64,000 nucleotides of DNA from Sva-07 sp963829585 (GTDB taxonomy: Bacteria > Actinomycetota > Acidimicrobiia > Acidimicrobiales > Ilumatobacteraceae): positions 60,011 through 124,010 of the forward strand of contig CAWHJD010000012.1 in NCBI GenBank assembly GCA_963829585.1, read 5' to 3'. Under the pieces are notes generated by a model that saw only the letters and a list, made by a program, of their open reading frames with translations, was not told where the DNA came from and made no database searches. Position numbers and translations under genes: made by a program. This document shows, piece by piece, positions 1 to 10,277 of this stretch (the stretch's first letter is position 1; each line of letters begins with the position of its first letter).

Positions 1-374
1 CCGGGCGTGTGCAGCACGGTGAGAGCGTGGTGCCCGGCGAGCAGTGTCTCGCCAGGTGCCAACGCACGATCGGGTGAGTGGTCAGGCCAGACCACATCCC
101 ACAACATCCGGTCGGCGGGGTGCAGCAGGATCGGAGCGTCGACGGCGTCACGCAGCGGCACCGCGGCGTTGATGTGGTCGTTGTGGCCGTGGGTGAGCAC
201 GATCGCAGCGACGTGCCGACCGTTGATCGCAGCCACGATCGGCTCGTGGTCGTGCGCCGCGTCGAACACGATGACCTCGCGGTCGTCACCGACGATCCAG
301 ATGTTGTTGGTCACCTCCCATTCGCCGCCGTCGAGGGTGAAGATCCCGTCGGTCGTGACGAGCTCGAGGGCCAT
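1..374 (-). CDS. MBL-fold metallo-hydrolase, partial
   Basis: This gene is read leftward from an ATG at 374 and runs off the window, so only about 124 N-terminal residues are visible. The segment carries the metallo-beta-lactamase metal motif THGHNDH near residue 62, which binds the di-metal centre of this hydrolase fold. It begins 13 nt after the stop of the mycothiol-dependent formaldehyde dehydrogenase. The same order (Rv2259-Rv2260) is known in mycobacteria, so a role in processing the thiol ester or nitroso product of that enzyme is a reasonable inference. The exact substrate cannot be read from the sequence. The dodecamer GTGTTCTGATGG occurs twice at the gene junction, so the stop context of mscR and the start context of this gene look duplicated. 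Confidence 0.85.
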   Translation of the reverse strand, partial: MALELVTTDGIFTLDGGEWEVTNNIWIVGDDREVIVFDAAHDHEPIVAAINGRHVAAIVLTHGHNDHINAAVPLRDAVDAPILLHPADRMLWDVVWPDHSPDRALAPGETLLAGHHALTVLHTP

Positions 375-387
375 CAGAACACGCCCA

Positions 388-1474
388 TCAGAACACGACC
401 ACGCTGCGCAGGACCTCGCCGCGCTCCATCTTGTGGAACGCCTCCTCGACGTCGTCGAGGCCGATGGTCTCCGACACGAAACCGTCGAGGTCGAGGCGTC
501 CCTGGAGGTACAGGTCGATCAGCATCGGGAAGTCGCGCGAGGGCAGACAGTCGCCGTACCACGACGACTTCAGGGCGCCGCCCCGACCGAAGACCTCGAT
601 GAAGGGCAGCTCCAACGTCATCTCGGGATTCGGCACGCCGACCAGCACGACGGTGCCGGCGAGGTCTCGTGCTTCGAAGGCCTGCTTGTACACCTCGGGG
701 TGGCCGATCGCCTCGATGCACACATCGGCGCCGAAACCGCCCGTGACCGAGCGGATGTACTCGACCGGATCGGTCTGCCTCGAGTTGCAGACGTGGGTGG
801 CGCCGAAGCCCTTCGCCCATTCGAGCTTGCGGTCGTCGATGTCGACGCCGATGATCGTCGATGCGCCGGCCAGGCGGGCGCCGGCGATGGCGGCGTCGCC
901 CACGCCACCGCAACCGAACACGGCGACCGACTGGCCGCGGGTGACGCCGGCGGTGTTGAGAACGGCGCCGAGGCCGGCCATCACGCCGCACCCGAGCAGG
1001 CCGGCGGCGGCGGGGGATGCAGCCGGGTCGACCTTGGTGCACTGCCCCGCAGCGACGAGTGTCTTCTCGCAGAACGCACCGATGCCGAGCGCCGGCGAGA
1101 GCTCGGTTCCGTCGGTCAACGTCATCTTCTGCGTGGCATTGTGCGTGTTGAAGCAGTACTGCGGCTGGCCCCGTCGGCATGCCCGGCACGTCGCCGCAGA
1201 CCGCACGCCAGTTGAGGATCACGTAGTCGCCGGGGGCGACGTCGGTGACGCCCTCGCCGACGGACTCGACGACCCCGGCCGCCTCGTGGCCGAGCAGGAA
1301 CGGGAAGTCGTCGTTGATCGCTCCCTCGCGGTAGTGGAGGTCGGTGTGGCAGACCCCGCACGCCTGGATGACGACCACGGCCTCTCCCGGCCCCGGATCG
1401 GGGACGACGATCGTCTCCATCGACACGGGTTCGCCCTTCGCGCGGGCGATGATTCCTCGGACTTCTTGACTCAT
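388..1474 (-). CDS. mscR: Mycothiol-dependent formaldehyde dehydrogenase / S-nitrosomycothiol reductase (frameshifted)
   Basis: This is a zinc-dependent medium-chain dehydrogenase that oxidises the formaldehyde-mycothiol adduct with NAD+ and can reduce S-nitrosomycothiol. The N-terminal frame starts at MSQEVRGIIARAKGEPV and shows the catalytic zinc region CGVCHTDLHYREG and GHEAAGVVESVGEG. The C-terminal frame has the structural-zinc cysteines (CRACRRGQPQYCF), the NAD-binding FGCGGVGDAAI and ends VLRSVVVF. The two frames join at about 1186, where one extra G breaks the reading frame inside the structural cysteine cluster. Removing it gives 361 residues, the length I recall for the mycobacterial enzyme. 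The break is most likely a sequence error. Mycothiol is restricted to Actinobacteria, so this gene also supports the lineage call. Confidence 0.9.
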
Positions 1475-1539
1475 GGGGCCGACGGTAGCGCGCCGGCCGA
1501 AGTGTGGAACCGTGTCGGGGTGGGGAACGTCGAACGGGC

Positions 1540-2415
1540 ATGAACAATCGTCTCGCCCCCCTGCTCCTGGTGATCGCCGGACTCGTCGTCGGCGCATGTG
1601 GGAGTGACGACGCACAGCAATCGTCACCGAGTTCCGACTCGACGCTGCCGGCCGTCGCCACGAGCAGTCCGGTCGGCGGGTACGAACATCCGACGGGCGC
1701 CGACGAGGTCGTGATCTCGTACGCGGAGCTCGGCGGGTTCCTGCCGCAGGAGTTCGCCTTCCGGCAGACGCCGAACGCGCTGATCTCCGGCGACGGACGG
1801 ATGTTCATGCCCGGCGCGCAGATCGAGATCTACCCCGGGCCGCTCCTGCCGGCGGTGCAGGTGCAGACCATCACCGAACAGGGCATCCAGAACGTGCTGG
1901 CCGCGGCCGACGAGGCCGGCCTGCTCGCCGACGTCGACTACACGGTCGACTCCAACGTGGCCGATGCGAGCACGGCGACCGTGACGATCAGTGCGAACGG
2001 CGAGACGTGGACGCACGAGGCGTACGCCCTGGGTTTCACCGAGCCCGGCGGCCAGGAGTCGACGCCGGAACGTCAGGCGTTGCTCGACTTCGTGACACAG
2101 CTGAGCGATCCGGCGAAGCTCGCGGGGGCGGAGAACCTCGGCGAGGCAACGCTGTTCGATCCGACCGAGTACGAAATCCAGGCCGTCCTGGTCGACGACC
2201 TGTCGGCCTACGGCACCGAGGGCATCGAGCCGACCGTCGAGGAGTGGCCGAGCGACGTGTCGGTTCGTCTCGCCGATGCGGCCGAGTGCACGGTCGTGCC
2301 GGCAGCCGAGGTCGGTGATCTCCTCGAGAGCGCGAACCAGCTGACGTTCTTCACCGATGCCGGCGTGACCTACCAGGTCTTCGCCCGCCCCGCCCTCCCC
2401 GGCTCCATCTGTTGA
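1540..2415 (+). CDS. Predicted secreted lipoprotein of unknown function
   Basis: The protein is 291 residues. It starts MNNRLAPLLLVIAGLVVGAC, a short basic N-terminus and hydrophobic core followed by a lipobox ending at Cys20, so it should be exported and lipid-anchored. A Ser/Asp-rich linker follows (GSDDAQQSSPSSDSTLPAV). The remaining 240 residues are acidic and contain no family I recognise. The start was chosen because the frame upstream lacks signal-peptide character and ATG 1540 places the lipobox at the usual distance. The gene is divergent from mscR, with 65 nt between the two starts, and ends 3 nt before the convergent nucS gene. Confidence 0.75.
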   Translation: MNNRLAPLLLVIAGLVVGACGSDDAQQSSPSSDSTLPAVATSSPVGGYEHPTGADEVVISYAELGGFLPQEFAFRQTPNALISGDGRMFMPGAQIEIYPGPLLPAVQVQTITEQGIQNVLAAADEAGLLADVDYTVDSNVADASTATVTISANGETWTHEAYALGFTEPGGQESTPERQALLDFVTQLSDPAKLAGAENLGEATLFDPTEYEIQAVLVDDLSAYGTEGIEPTVEEWPSDVSVRLADAAECTVVPAAEVGDLLESANQLTFFTDAGVTYQVFARPALPGSIC

Positions 2416-2418
2416 CGC

Positions 2419-3079
2419 TCAGAAGAGGCGGAGGTCGTCGGGTCTCATGCCGCGGAGTTCGTCGTAGTCGACTTCGACCCAGCGGAAGCCGCGTGACTCG
2501 GCGAGCACCTTGGCCTGGGGCTTCACGATCTGGGCGACGAAGACACCGCGGATCTCCCCGAGCGACGAATCGAGCTTCAGTCGCTCGATGTACCGCGTCA
2601 GTTGCTCGACACCGTCGATGTCGCCACGGCGCTTGACCTCGACCGCCACCACCGTGTCGGACTCGTCGCGGCACACGAGGTCGATCGGCCCGATCGCCGT
2701 CGGGTACTCACGGCGTACCAGCGTCAGGCCGACCTCGATGGCGTGCGGACTGCGCCGCCAGCAGTTCCTGCAGGTGCGCCTCGACACCGTCCTTCTGCAG
2801 GCCGGGGTCGTCGCCCAGTTCCTCGGCCACGTCACTGAGCACCTCGTGCAGCGTGATGGTCAGCATCTCCTGCTTGGGGTTCGTGACCACCCAGTGATCG
2901 CCGTGGTCGACGAGCGTGTTGGGCGCGTTCATCCAGTTCAGCGGCTTGTAGGCGCCCCCGTCGGCGTGGATGGCCACACAGCCGTCGGCCTTGACCATGA
3001 TCAGCCGGGTGGCCTCCGGGAGATGGGCGTCGAGGCGACCCGAGTAGTCGACCGAGCAGCGGGCGATGACCAGACGCAC
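2419..3079 (-). CDS. nucS: Mismatch-specific endonuclease NucS/EndoMS (frameshifted)
   Basis: NucS cuts both strands at mismatches and serves as the non-canonical mismatch repair enzyme in many Actinobacteria, which generally lack MutS and MutL. The N-terminal frame (MRLVIARCSVDYSGRL, then KADGCVAIHADGG and YKPLNWMNAP) is the DNA-binding and dimerisation domain. The second frame carries the RecB-like nuclease core: GPIDLVCRDE, AVEVKRRGDIDGVEQLTRY and the C-terminal RGMRPDDLRLF. The frames join near 2750, within LLAAQS-PHAIEVGLTL, and the restored protein is about 220 residues, normal for the family. The break looks like a single-base indel. It sits 11 nt downstream of the ABC1 kinase gene on the same strand. 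Confidence 0.92.
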
Positions 3080-3090
3080 AGGCGTGGACG

Positions 3091-4725
3091 CTACAGCTTG
3101 AGCCGTGGGCGTTCGGATTCGACGTGATCGCGCATGCGCCGCTGGATCAGCTCGCGCCGTTCCTGCAGCTCGCGGTACGTCAGGCGGTTGACGCTGGCGT
3201 CGAGACCCATGCTGGCGCGCACGCCGTCCATGTCGAACTCGACGGAGGTCGGGTCGACGCCGAGTTCGCGCCCGAGGCGCTCGCCGTGCTTCTGGGCGAA
3301 CAGCATCGAGATGTTGGCGACCTCGCCGAGGATGTCGAGGTCGGGGGCGAGCCGGGCGATCGCGCCGTCGAGGAACACCATGTTCTTCACGTAGAGCATC
3401 AGCTCCTTGGGGAGCTTGGCGCCGTAGCCCAGCAGCGCCTTGACGACGCGCTGCACCTCCTTGACCATCTCCTCGCCGGTGAGCGTGGTGGGGTCGATGA
3501 CCTCGTCGTCGAGCCGCAGGTCGCGGATCACCGCCTCGATGTCGGTGTCCATCGGGAGCGCCCCGAGGTCACGCAGCGCCGCCATCTGGCCGCGGGTGTC
3601 GTTGGTGGTGGCGCCGAGCATCAGCCGCAGGAACGCGTTGCGGCGGGCGCCGGTGAGGCGACCGACGATGCCGTGGTCGAGCAGGGCGGTGCGGCCGTCG
3701 GCGAGCACGAACAGGTTGCCGCCGTGCAGGTCGCCGTGGAAGATGCCCTCGACGATGGCGCCCTCCATGAAGGCGATCATCGCGGTTCGAACGACGTCTT
3801 CGGTGTCGATGCCGGCGTCCTGCATGCCGACCACGTCGTCGAAGTTGAACCCGTAGATGCGCTCCATCACGAGCACGCGGCGCGTCACGAGCGAGGGGTG
3901 CGGCCGCGGGACGACGTAGCGGTCCTGGCCGAGGTCGTGGAGCATCGTCGCGATGTCGAGCATGTTGGCGGCCTCCATCCGGAAGTCGAGCTCCTCGACG
4001 ATGGTCTCACCGAACAGCTCGACCAGCGTCGGCGGGTTCGCCAGCGCCGCAACCGGGATCCGACCGACGAGGTGCGGCGCGAGCCAGGCCATCACCTTGA
4101 GGTCCTTGCGCACGAGTGACGCAACGGTGGTGCGTTGGACCTTCACGACCACCTGTTCACCCGTCAGCAGCGTGGCGGCGTGGACCTGGGCGATCGAGGC
4201 CGCCGCGAGCGGGATCTCGTCGAAGCGGCTGAACACGTCCTCGAGCCGGGCGCCGAGATCCTGCTCGACGGTGACGCGGACGACGTCGAACGGCTCGGGC
4301 TTCACCTGGTCGCGGCACTTCTTGAACTCGGCGACCAGTTGAGCGGGGAACAGGCCGTCACCCGCCGAGATGATCTGGCCGAGCTTGATGTACGTGGGTC
4401 CGAGCGTCTCGGCGGCGACCCGCAGACGATGGGAGATGTCGGCCTGGCTGGCATCCGAGTCGGCGAACCGGCCTCGACGCTTCTTGATCATCCACGGCGC
4501 AATGGCCTTGCCGAGGTGCCCGACGACGGTGAGGACACGAAGGCCGGGCGGAAGCTTGCGCGGGCCGGTCAGTTCCGGCACTTCCGCCTGGGCCTGTCGG
4601 CGCAGGGTCGGGGGCAGCGCCGACCATCGGATGTGGTCACGGTCGAGGACCCACGGGCCGTGCTCCGTGAACGAACCCCACGCGAGATCCGACGGGCGGA
4701 CGGTCTCGACGGGGTGTGAAGTCAC
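3091..4725 (-). CDS. ABC1/UbiB (AarF) family atypical kinase
   Basis: This protein of 544 residues belongs to the ABC1/UbiB/AarF atypical kinase-like family, linked to quinone or lipid metabolism at the membrane. Typical marks are KLGQIISAGDGLFP (the KxGQ motif), AAASIAQVHAA (the Ala-rich loop), VVVKVQRT, the EELDFRMEA segment, FHGDLHGGNLFV (catalytic loop) and LLDHGIVGRL (DFG-like metal site). I chose GTG 4725 (VTSHPVETVRP) because upstream codons run into the divergent VOC gene and show no homologous character. The gene precedes nucS in the same direction. A quinone role is not proven here, since no ubi/men genes lie nearby. Confidence 0.85.
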   Translation of the reverse strand: MTSHPVETVRPSDLAWGSFTEHGPWVLDRDHIRWSALPPTLRRQAQAEVPELTGPRKLPPGLRVLTVVGHLGKAIAPWMIKKRRGRFADSDASQADISHRLRVAAETLGPTYIKLGQIISAGDGLFPAQLVAEFKKCRDQVKPEPFDVVRVTVEQDLGARLEDVFSRFDEIPLAAASIAQVHAATLLTGEQVVVKVQRTTVASLVRKDLKVMAWLAPHLVGRIPVAALANPPTLVELFGETIVEELDFRMEAANMLDIATMLHDLGQDRYVVPRPHPSLVTRRVLVMERIYGFNFDDVVGMQDAGIDTEDVVRTAMIAFMEGAIVEGIFHGDLHGGNLFVLADGRTALLDHGIVGRLTGARRNAFLRLMLGATTNDTRGQMAALRDLGALPMDTDIEAVIRDLRLDDEVIDPTTLTGEEMVKEVQRVVKALLGYGAKLPKELMLYVKNMVFLDGAIARLAPDLDILGEVANISMLFAQKHGERLGRELGVDPTSVEFDMDGVRASMGLDASVNRLTYRELQERRELIQRRMRDHVESERPRLKL

Positions 4726-4779
4726 CCCGACATGATGCCGGATTCTCGGCGGTTCGTCGCCGCGAGGCAACATCGCGTG

Positions 4780-5244
4780 ATGAGCGAACGACCATTCCGT
4801 GTATTGGGTCTCCAGCAGATCGCCATCGGCGGGCTCGACAAGGGTGCACTGACCGGTCTGTGGACCGGGCTGCTCGGCGTCGACAAGGTCGGTGACTACG
4901 TGAGCGAGTCGGAGAACGTCGACGAGGACATCCTCCGGTTGGGCGAGGGCCCCCATGCGGTGGAGATCGACCTGATGCAGCCGCTCGATCCCGAACGATC
5001 GCCCAAGGTGCACGTGCCGACGCTCAACCACGTCGGTGTGTGGATCGACGACCTGGCGGCCTGCGTCGACTGGTTGACGCAGCAGGGCATGCGGTTCACG
5101 CCGGGCGGGATCCGCAAGGGTGCCGCCGGCCACGACGTGTGCTTCATCCATCCGAAGGGCAACGACGACACCCCCCGGAGCGGCGAAGGGGTCCTGATCG
5201 AGCTCGTCCAGGCTCCACCCGATGTGATCGCAGCACTGGGCTGA
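4780..5244 (+). CDS. VOC superfamily (glyoxalase-like) protein
   Basis: A 154-residue protein with two beta-alpha-beta-beta-beta units of the vicinal oxygen chelate fold. Possible metal-ligand positions are near QQIAIGG at the N-terminus, NHVGVWIDDL in the middle and GVLIELVQAP at the C-terminus. This layout resembles methylmalonyl-CoA epimerase and lactoylglutathione lyase proteins, but the substrate cannot be assigned. The start ATG 4780 was chosen over an in-frame ATG at 4732 because similarity begins at the PFRVLGLQQIAI segment. Its stop codon overlaps the ATG of the following CoA transferase (TGATG), so the two are probably translated together in acyl-CoA metabolism. Confidence 0.75.
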   Translation: MSERPFRVLGLQQIAIGGLDKGALTGLWTGLLGVDKVGDYVSESENVDEDILRLGEGPHAVEIDLMQPLDPERSPKVHVPTLNHVGVWIDDLAACVDWLTQQGMRFTPGGIRKGAAGHDVCFIHPKGNDDTPRSGEGVLIELVQAPPDVIAALG

Positions 5245-6455
5245 TGGCCGACGCGGGGGGTTCGGGGCCGCTCGCCGGGATCCGGGTCGTGGAACTGGGC
5301 GTGTGGGTGGCGGGCCCCGCGGCGGGCGGCATCATGGCCGACTGGGGCGCCGACGTCATCAAGGTCGAACCGGCCGGCGGCGATCCGCAGCGTGCGGTGT
5401 TCGGATCGGTGGGCCTCGACGGTTCGATGCCGGTGCCGCCGTTCGAGGTCGACAACCGCGGGAAGCGGTCGATGGTGCTCGACCTTCGGGACTTCGACGA
5501 TCACGCCCTGTTCGACCGGCTGCTGTCGACGGCCGACGTGCTCGTCACCAACATGCGGCCCGGCGCGCTGGAACGGCTCGAACTCGGGCCCGACCGCATC
5601 TGTGCGCGCCACCCGCGCCTCGTGTACGGGGCGATCTCGGGCTACGGACTCGACGGCGAGGACCGTGACCGCGCCGGCTACGACATCGGAGCGTTCTGGG
5701 CGCGTTCGGGCCTGGCCCACACGATGGTCCCGCCCGGCGAGATGCCGCCCGGTCTGCGCTCGGGCATGGGCGATCACCAGACCGGGATGACGCTCGTCGC
5801 CGGCGTGATGGCCAAGCTGTTCGAGCGCGAGCGAACCGGTCGTGGGGGACTGGTGTCGACGAGCCTGTTGCGCACCGGGATGTACTCGATCGCCTGGGAC
5901 TTCGGCATCCAGCTGCGCTTCGACCGGCGCGAGTCGACCAGGTCGCGAGACAAGAGCCGTGCACCTCTCGTCAACAGCTACCGAGCGGGCGACGATCGCA
6001 TCTTCTGGCTGATCTGTCTCGAAGCCGACCGTCACTGGCCACAAGTGCTCGCCGCGATCGAGCGTCCCGACCTCGCCGACGATCCTCGCTTCACCGACGC
6101 GAAGGCGCGCGTCACGCACGCTGCGGAGTTGATCGCCGAGTTCGACCGGGCCTTCGCGACGCGACCGCTGCGTGAGTGGGCCGATCGGTTCGACGAGCAC
6201 GACGTGTGGTGGGCGCCGGTGCAGTCGATCGTCGACGTCATCGCCGACCCGCAGGCTCAGTCGGGTTTCGTCGAGATGAGCCCCCGAGACGGTGGCGAGC
6301 CGTTCCGCGCCGTCGCCACGCCGGTCGACTTCGACGGCCACACCGTGCGGGCGGGTCCCGTGCCCGCGCTGGGCGAGCACACCGAGGAGATCCTGCGCGA
6401 GCTGGGCGACGTCCTCGTCCCGCCCCCACCCACGCCCGCCCACCCCGAGCGATGA
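5244..6455 (+). CDS. CaiB/BaiF family III CoA-transferase
   Basis: The 403-residue protein is a formyl-CoA transferase-type enzyme that moves CoA between carboxylic acids. Family marks are GIRVVELGVWVAGPAAGG at the N-terminus, WGADVIKVEPAGGDPQR, NRGKRSMVLDLR, and AGYDIGAFWARSG near residue 140, which holds the aspartate expected to form the acyl-anhydride. It overlaps the VOC gene by one base (ATG within TGATG). Its stop codon lies inside the left arm of a GATGAGC palindrome. An enoyl-CoA hydratase gene converges on it from the right, suggesting local fatty or branched-acid degradation. The substrate is not known. Confidence 0.88.
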   Translation: MADAGGSGPLAGIRVVELGVWVAGPAAGGIMADWGADVIKVEPAGGDPQRAVFGSVGLDGSMPVPPFEVDNRGKRSMVLDLRDFDDHALFDRLLSTADVLVTNMRPGALERLELGPDRICARHPRLVYGAISGYGLDGEDRDRAGYDIGAFWARSGLAHTMVPPGEMPPGLRSGMGDHQTGMTLVAGVMAKLFERERTGRGGLVSTSLLRTGMYSIAWDFGIQLRFDRRESTRSRDKSRAPLVNSYRAGDDRIFWLICLEADRHWPQVLAAIERPDLADDPRFTDAKARVTHAAELIAEFDRAFATRPLREWADRFDEHDVWWAPVQSIVDVIADPQAQSGFVEMSPRDGGEPFRAVATPVDFDGHTVRAGPVPALGEHTEEILRELGDVLVPPPPTPAHPER

Positions 6456-6493
6456 GCGAACCGACCGACAGTCGGTCGCTTCGCTCATCGCTC
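6447..6493. repeat. GATGAGC palindrome, copy 1
   Basis: This inverted repeat has outer arms GAGCGATGAGCGA and TCGCTCATCGCTC and inner arms ACCGAC/GTCGGT around a single A. It contains the TGA stop of the CoA-transferase gene (6453-6455) and touches the stop of the convergent enoyl-CoA hydratase gene (6492-6494). Position and strength suit a bidirectional terminator, though there is no T-tract. It is the first of ten related copies. Confidence 0.85.
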
Positions 6494-7341
6494 AGAAGGT
6501 TGGGGGGCGTTTCTCGGTGAGGGCGGCGACGCCTTCGCGATACTCGGCGGTGCCCATCGCCTCATCGAGCAGACGGAGGGATTCGGCGACCGACGACGCG
6601 GGGTCGTGGCGGATGAGGTCGTCGGCGATCTGGCGCTTCGTCATCGTGACGGCGTTCGGGCCGGTCGTTGCTGCGAGCTGCCGTCCGTAGGCCTGCGCCG
6701 CCACGAGTGCCGCCTCGCCGTCGGCTTCGACGCCGTTCCACAGCCCCCAGTCGGCGGTCTCGGCGCCGGTCACGACGCGGCCCGACAGCAGCAGGTCGTT
6801 CGCCCGGGTCACCCCGACCAGCCGTGGCAGCATCCAGCTCGCTGCGTACTCCGCCGGCAGCCCCAGCTTCGGGGCCGCGGTCGTGATCTTCGCGGTCGGC
6901 CGACACGAATCGCAGGTCGCAGAAGAGCACGAGCGACAGCCCGATCCCGGCGCATGCGCCGTTGACCGCGGCAATGATCGGAAGGCGGTATCCGAGCTGC
7001 CACACGATGTCGGCGTCGAGGCCCGTGCCGCCACCCGGCCGCGCCGGCTCGGGCGGCAACCCGCTGTCGTAGCCGCCGCGCTCGCCGTGGTCGGTCAACG
7101 CCTTCGAGTCGCCGCCGACGCAGAACGCCGGCGGGGTCCCCGTGACCACCACGGCGCGCACGTCGTCGCGGTGTTCGAGGTCGGCCATCACCTGGCGGAA
7201 CTCGGTGTGCATCGTGCCCGTCCAGGCGTTGTGGCGGTGCGGCCGGTGCAGCCACACGGTCGCCACCCGATCGTCGACCGCCCAGCGGATCGCGGTGAGT
7301 TCGCGACCCGCAGCATCGGTGGCGTGGGCGTCGGCGCTCAA
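6492..7341 (-). CDS. Enoyl-CoA hydratase/isomerase family protein (frameshifted)
   Basis: This crotonase-family protein acts on CoA thioesters. The N-terminal frame has VATVWLHRPHRHNAWTG, the oxyanion-hole segment PPAFCVGGDSKAL and VNGACAGIGLSLVLFCDLRF. The second frame continues AAPKLGLPAEYAASWMLPRL and RANDLLLSGRVVTGAETADW, ending ALTEKRPPTF. The frames join at about 6895, between FVSAD and AKITTAAPK, so a one-base indel splits an otherwise normal gene of about 282 residues. The likely start is TTG 7341, which overlaps the upstream cysQ stop (TTGA) and implies translational coupling. The reaction (hydratase or isomerase) is not resolved. Confidence 0.85.
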
Positions 7342-8085
7342 CCCCACAGCGCTTTGAGTACCGGTTCGGCCAACTCGGGTCGGCAGACGATGAAGTCGGG
7401 GAGCCACGGGTCACGGTGGTTGTAGACGATGGGGGAACCGTCGAGCCGGCTCACGTGGAATCCCGAAGCGAGCGCGACCCCGGCGGGTGCGGCGGAGTCC
7501 CACTGGTACATGCCGCCGTCGTGGACGTAGATGTCGGTCTCGCCCATGACGACCGACATCGCCTTGGCGCCGGCCGACCCGAGCCGCACGGCCTCACAGT
7601 CGAGGCCTTCGGCAACGAGCACGGCGGCGTACGGCGCCCGGCTGCGAGAGGTGACCAGGCGCGGTCGCTCACGTGTGAACGGTGGCATCGGGGTCGGATC
7701 GTCGGTGGTGAAGGTGCGGTCGAGAACCGGAAGGCTCACGGCGGCGGCCTCGAAGTGGTCGCCGCGACCACAGGGCGATGTGGACCGCCCAGTCGATGCG
7801 ACCGGGTTCGCTGTACTCGCGGGTGCCATCGAGCGGATCGACGATCCAGACGCGGTCGGCGTCGAATCGTCGAGGATCTTCGCGACCTTCCTCCGACAGC
7901 ACGGCGTCGTCGGGACGGTGCGTGGCGAACTCCCTGACGAGGAACTCCTGCGCGAGCGCGTCGCCGGCATCCTTGACGTCCCACGTCGACGCGCCGGCAG
8001 CGAACAGCTTCTCGCGGGCTTCGAGGAGCAGGTGGCCCGTCTCGGTCGCCAGGCGCGTGGCGAGTTGGCCGTCGGTCTCCTGCAT
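7338..8085 (-). CDS. cysQ: 3'(2'),5'-bisphosphate nucleotidase / inositol monophosphatase family, CysQ-like (frameshifted)
   Basis: A Mg-dependent phosphatase of the IMPase/CysQ family, probably removing the 3'-phosphate from PAP made during sulfate assimilation. The first frame shows DVKDAGDALAQEFL, a glutamate metal site (VLSEEGRE) and DPLDGTREY. The second frame contains RLGSAGAKAMSVVMG and WDSAAPAGVALASG, the second metal site. The frame changes near 7760, after WAVHIALW, so a single indel splits the gene; the restored length is about 248 residues. It ends overlapping the TTG start of the enoyl-CoA hydratase gene. The 52-nt gap to ettA holds a strong hairpin, so it may have its own promoter or depend on read-through. 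Confidence 0.85.
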
Positions 8086-8106
8086 CGGGTCAGTCTGCCA
8101 GCTGCT

Positions 8107-8133
8107 CGCGATTGGGGTCTGACCCCAAACGCG
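8107..8133. terminator. GGGGTCTGACCCC-type hairpin after ettA
   Basis: TTGGGGTC and GACCCCAA pair around a single T, extended by CGCG/CGCG across an A-A mismatch. It begins 5 nt past the ettA stop in the direction of transcription, so it probably terminates ettA. There is no clear T-tract. A longer hairpin with the same GGGGTCTGACCCC core ends tpiA at 41441. Confidence 0.65.
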
Positions 8134-8137
8134 ATTT

Positions 8138-9811
<1,674 letters not shown>

Positions 9812-9842
9812 GATGGCTCTGAGGCTAACGGTCGCCGAATGA

Positions 9843-9924
9843 TCGTGATCGTGGTGCCGGACACGGTGCTCGGCACGGCGGGGGACACGGTGCCGTCAAA
9901 TGGTGTCAGGCACCACGATCACGA
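9843..9924. terminator. Large hairpin with internal direct repeat after glnB
   Basis: A perfect 16-nt inverted repeat (9843-9858 with 9909-9924, arms TCGTGATCGTGGTGCC) encloses 50 nt with two copies of GGACACGGTGC (9859 and 9883). The right arm ends 1 nt from the glnB stop, so it probably terminates the amt-glnB operon. It also lies 32 nt upstream of the ettA start and could affect that promoter. Confidence 0.6.
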
Positions 9925-9925
9925 C

Positions 9926-10264
9926 TCAGATCGCGTCCGCTCCGTATTCCGAGGTGCGGATCCGGACGATCGTGTCGACACTCGTGACCCAGATCTTGCC
10001 GTCGCCGATCTTGCCGGTACTCGCCGAGGCGAGGATCGCATCGACGATGCGCTCGACGTCGGGGGCATCGGCGAGGATCTCGAGCTTGACCTTCGGCACG
10101 AAGTCGATCCGGTACTCGGACCCGCGGTAGGTCTCGGTGTGGCCGCCCTGCCGGCCGAAGCCGCGGACCTCCGACACGGTGATGCCTTGCACGCCGACGG
10201 CCTTGAGCGCCTCCTTGACGTCGTCGAGCTTGAAGGGCTTGATGATGGCGGTGATCAGGTTCAT
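9926..10264 (-). CDS. glnB: Nitrogen regulatory protein P-II
   Basis: The 112-residue trimeric signal protein senses ATP/ADP and 2-oxoglutarate and controls AmtB and nitrogen enzymes. It starts MNLITAIIKPFKLDDVKEAL and has the T-loop TETYRGSEYRIDFVPKVK with Tyr51 at the modification site (uridylylation or, in Actinobacteria, adenylylation). The C-terminal signature GDGKIWVTSVDTIVRIRTSE is complete. The start was set at the Met after a good AAGGAGA ribosome site 13 nt beyond the amt stop. The gene is second in an amt-glnK type operon, whose usual role is to let P-II block the transporter when ammonium is plentiful. Confidence 0.96.
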   Translation of the reverse strand: MNLITAIIKPFKLDDVKEALKAVGVQGITVSEVRGFGRQGGHTETYRGSEYRIDFVPKVKLEILADAPDVERIVDAILASASTGKIGDGKIWVTSVDTIVRIRTSEYGADAI

Positions 10265-10277
10265 GCGGTTCTCCTTG

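Noticed and set aside
3091..5151. A 140-residue N-terminal extension of the ABC1 kinase
   Set aside because: It covers the divergent VOC gene and lacks any conserved character; GTG 4725 is the natural start.
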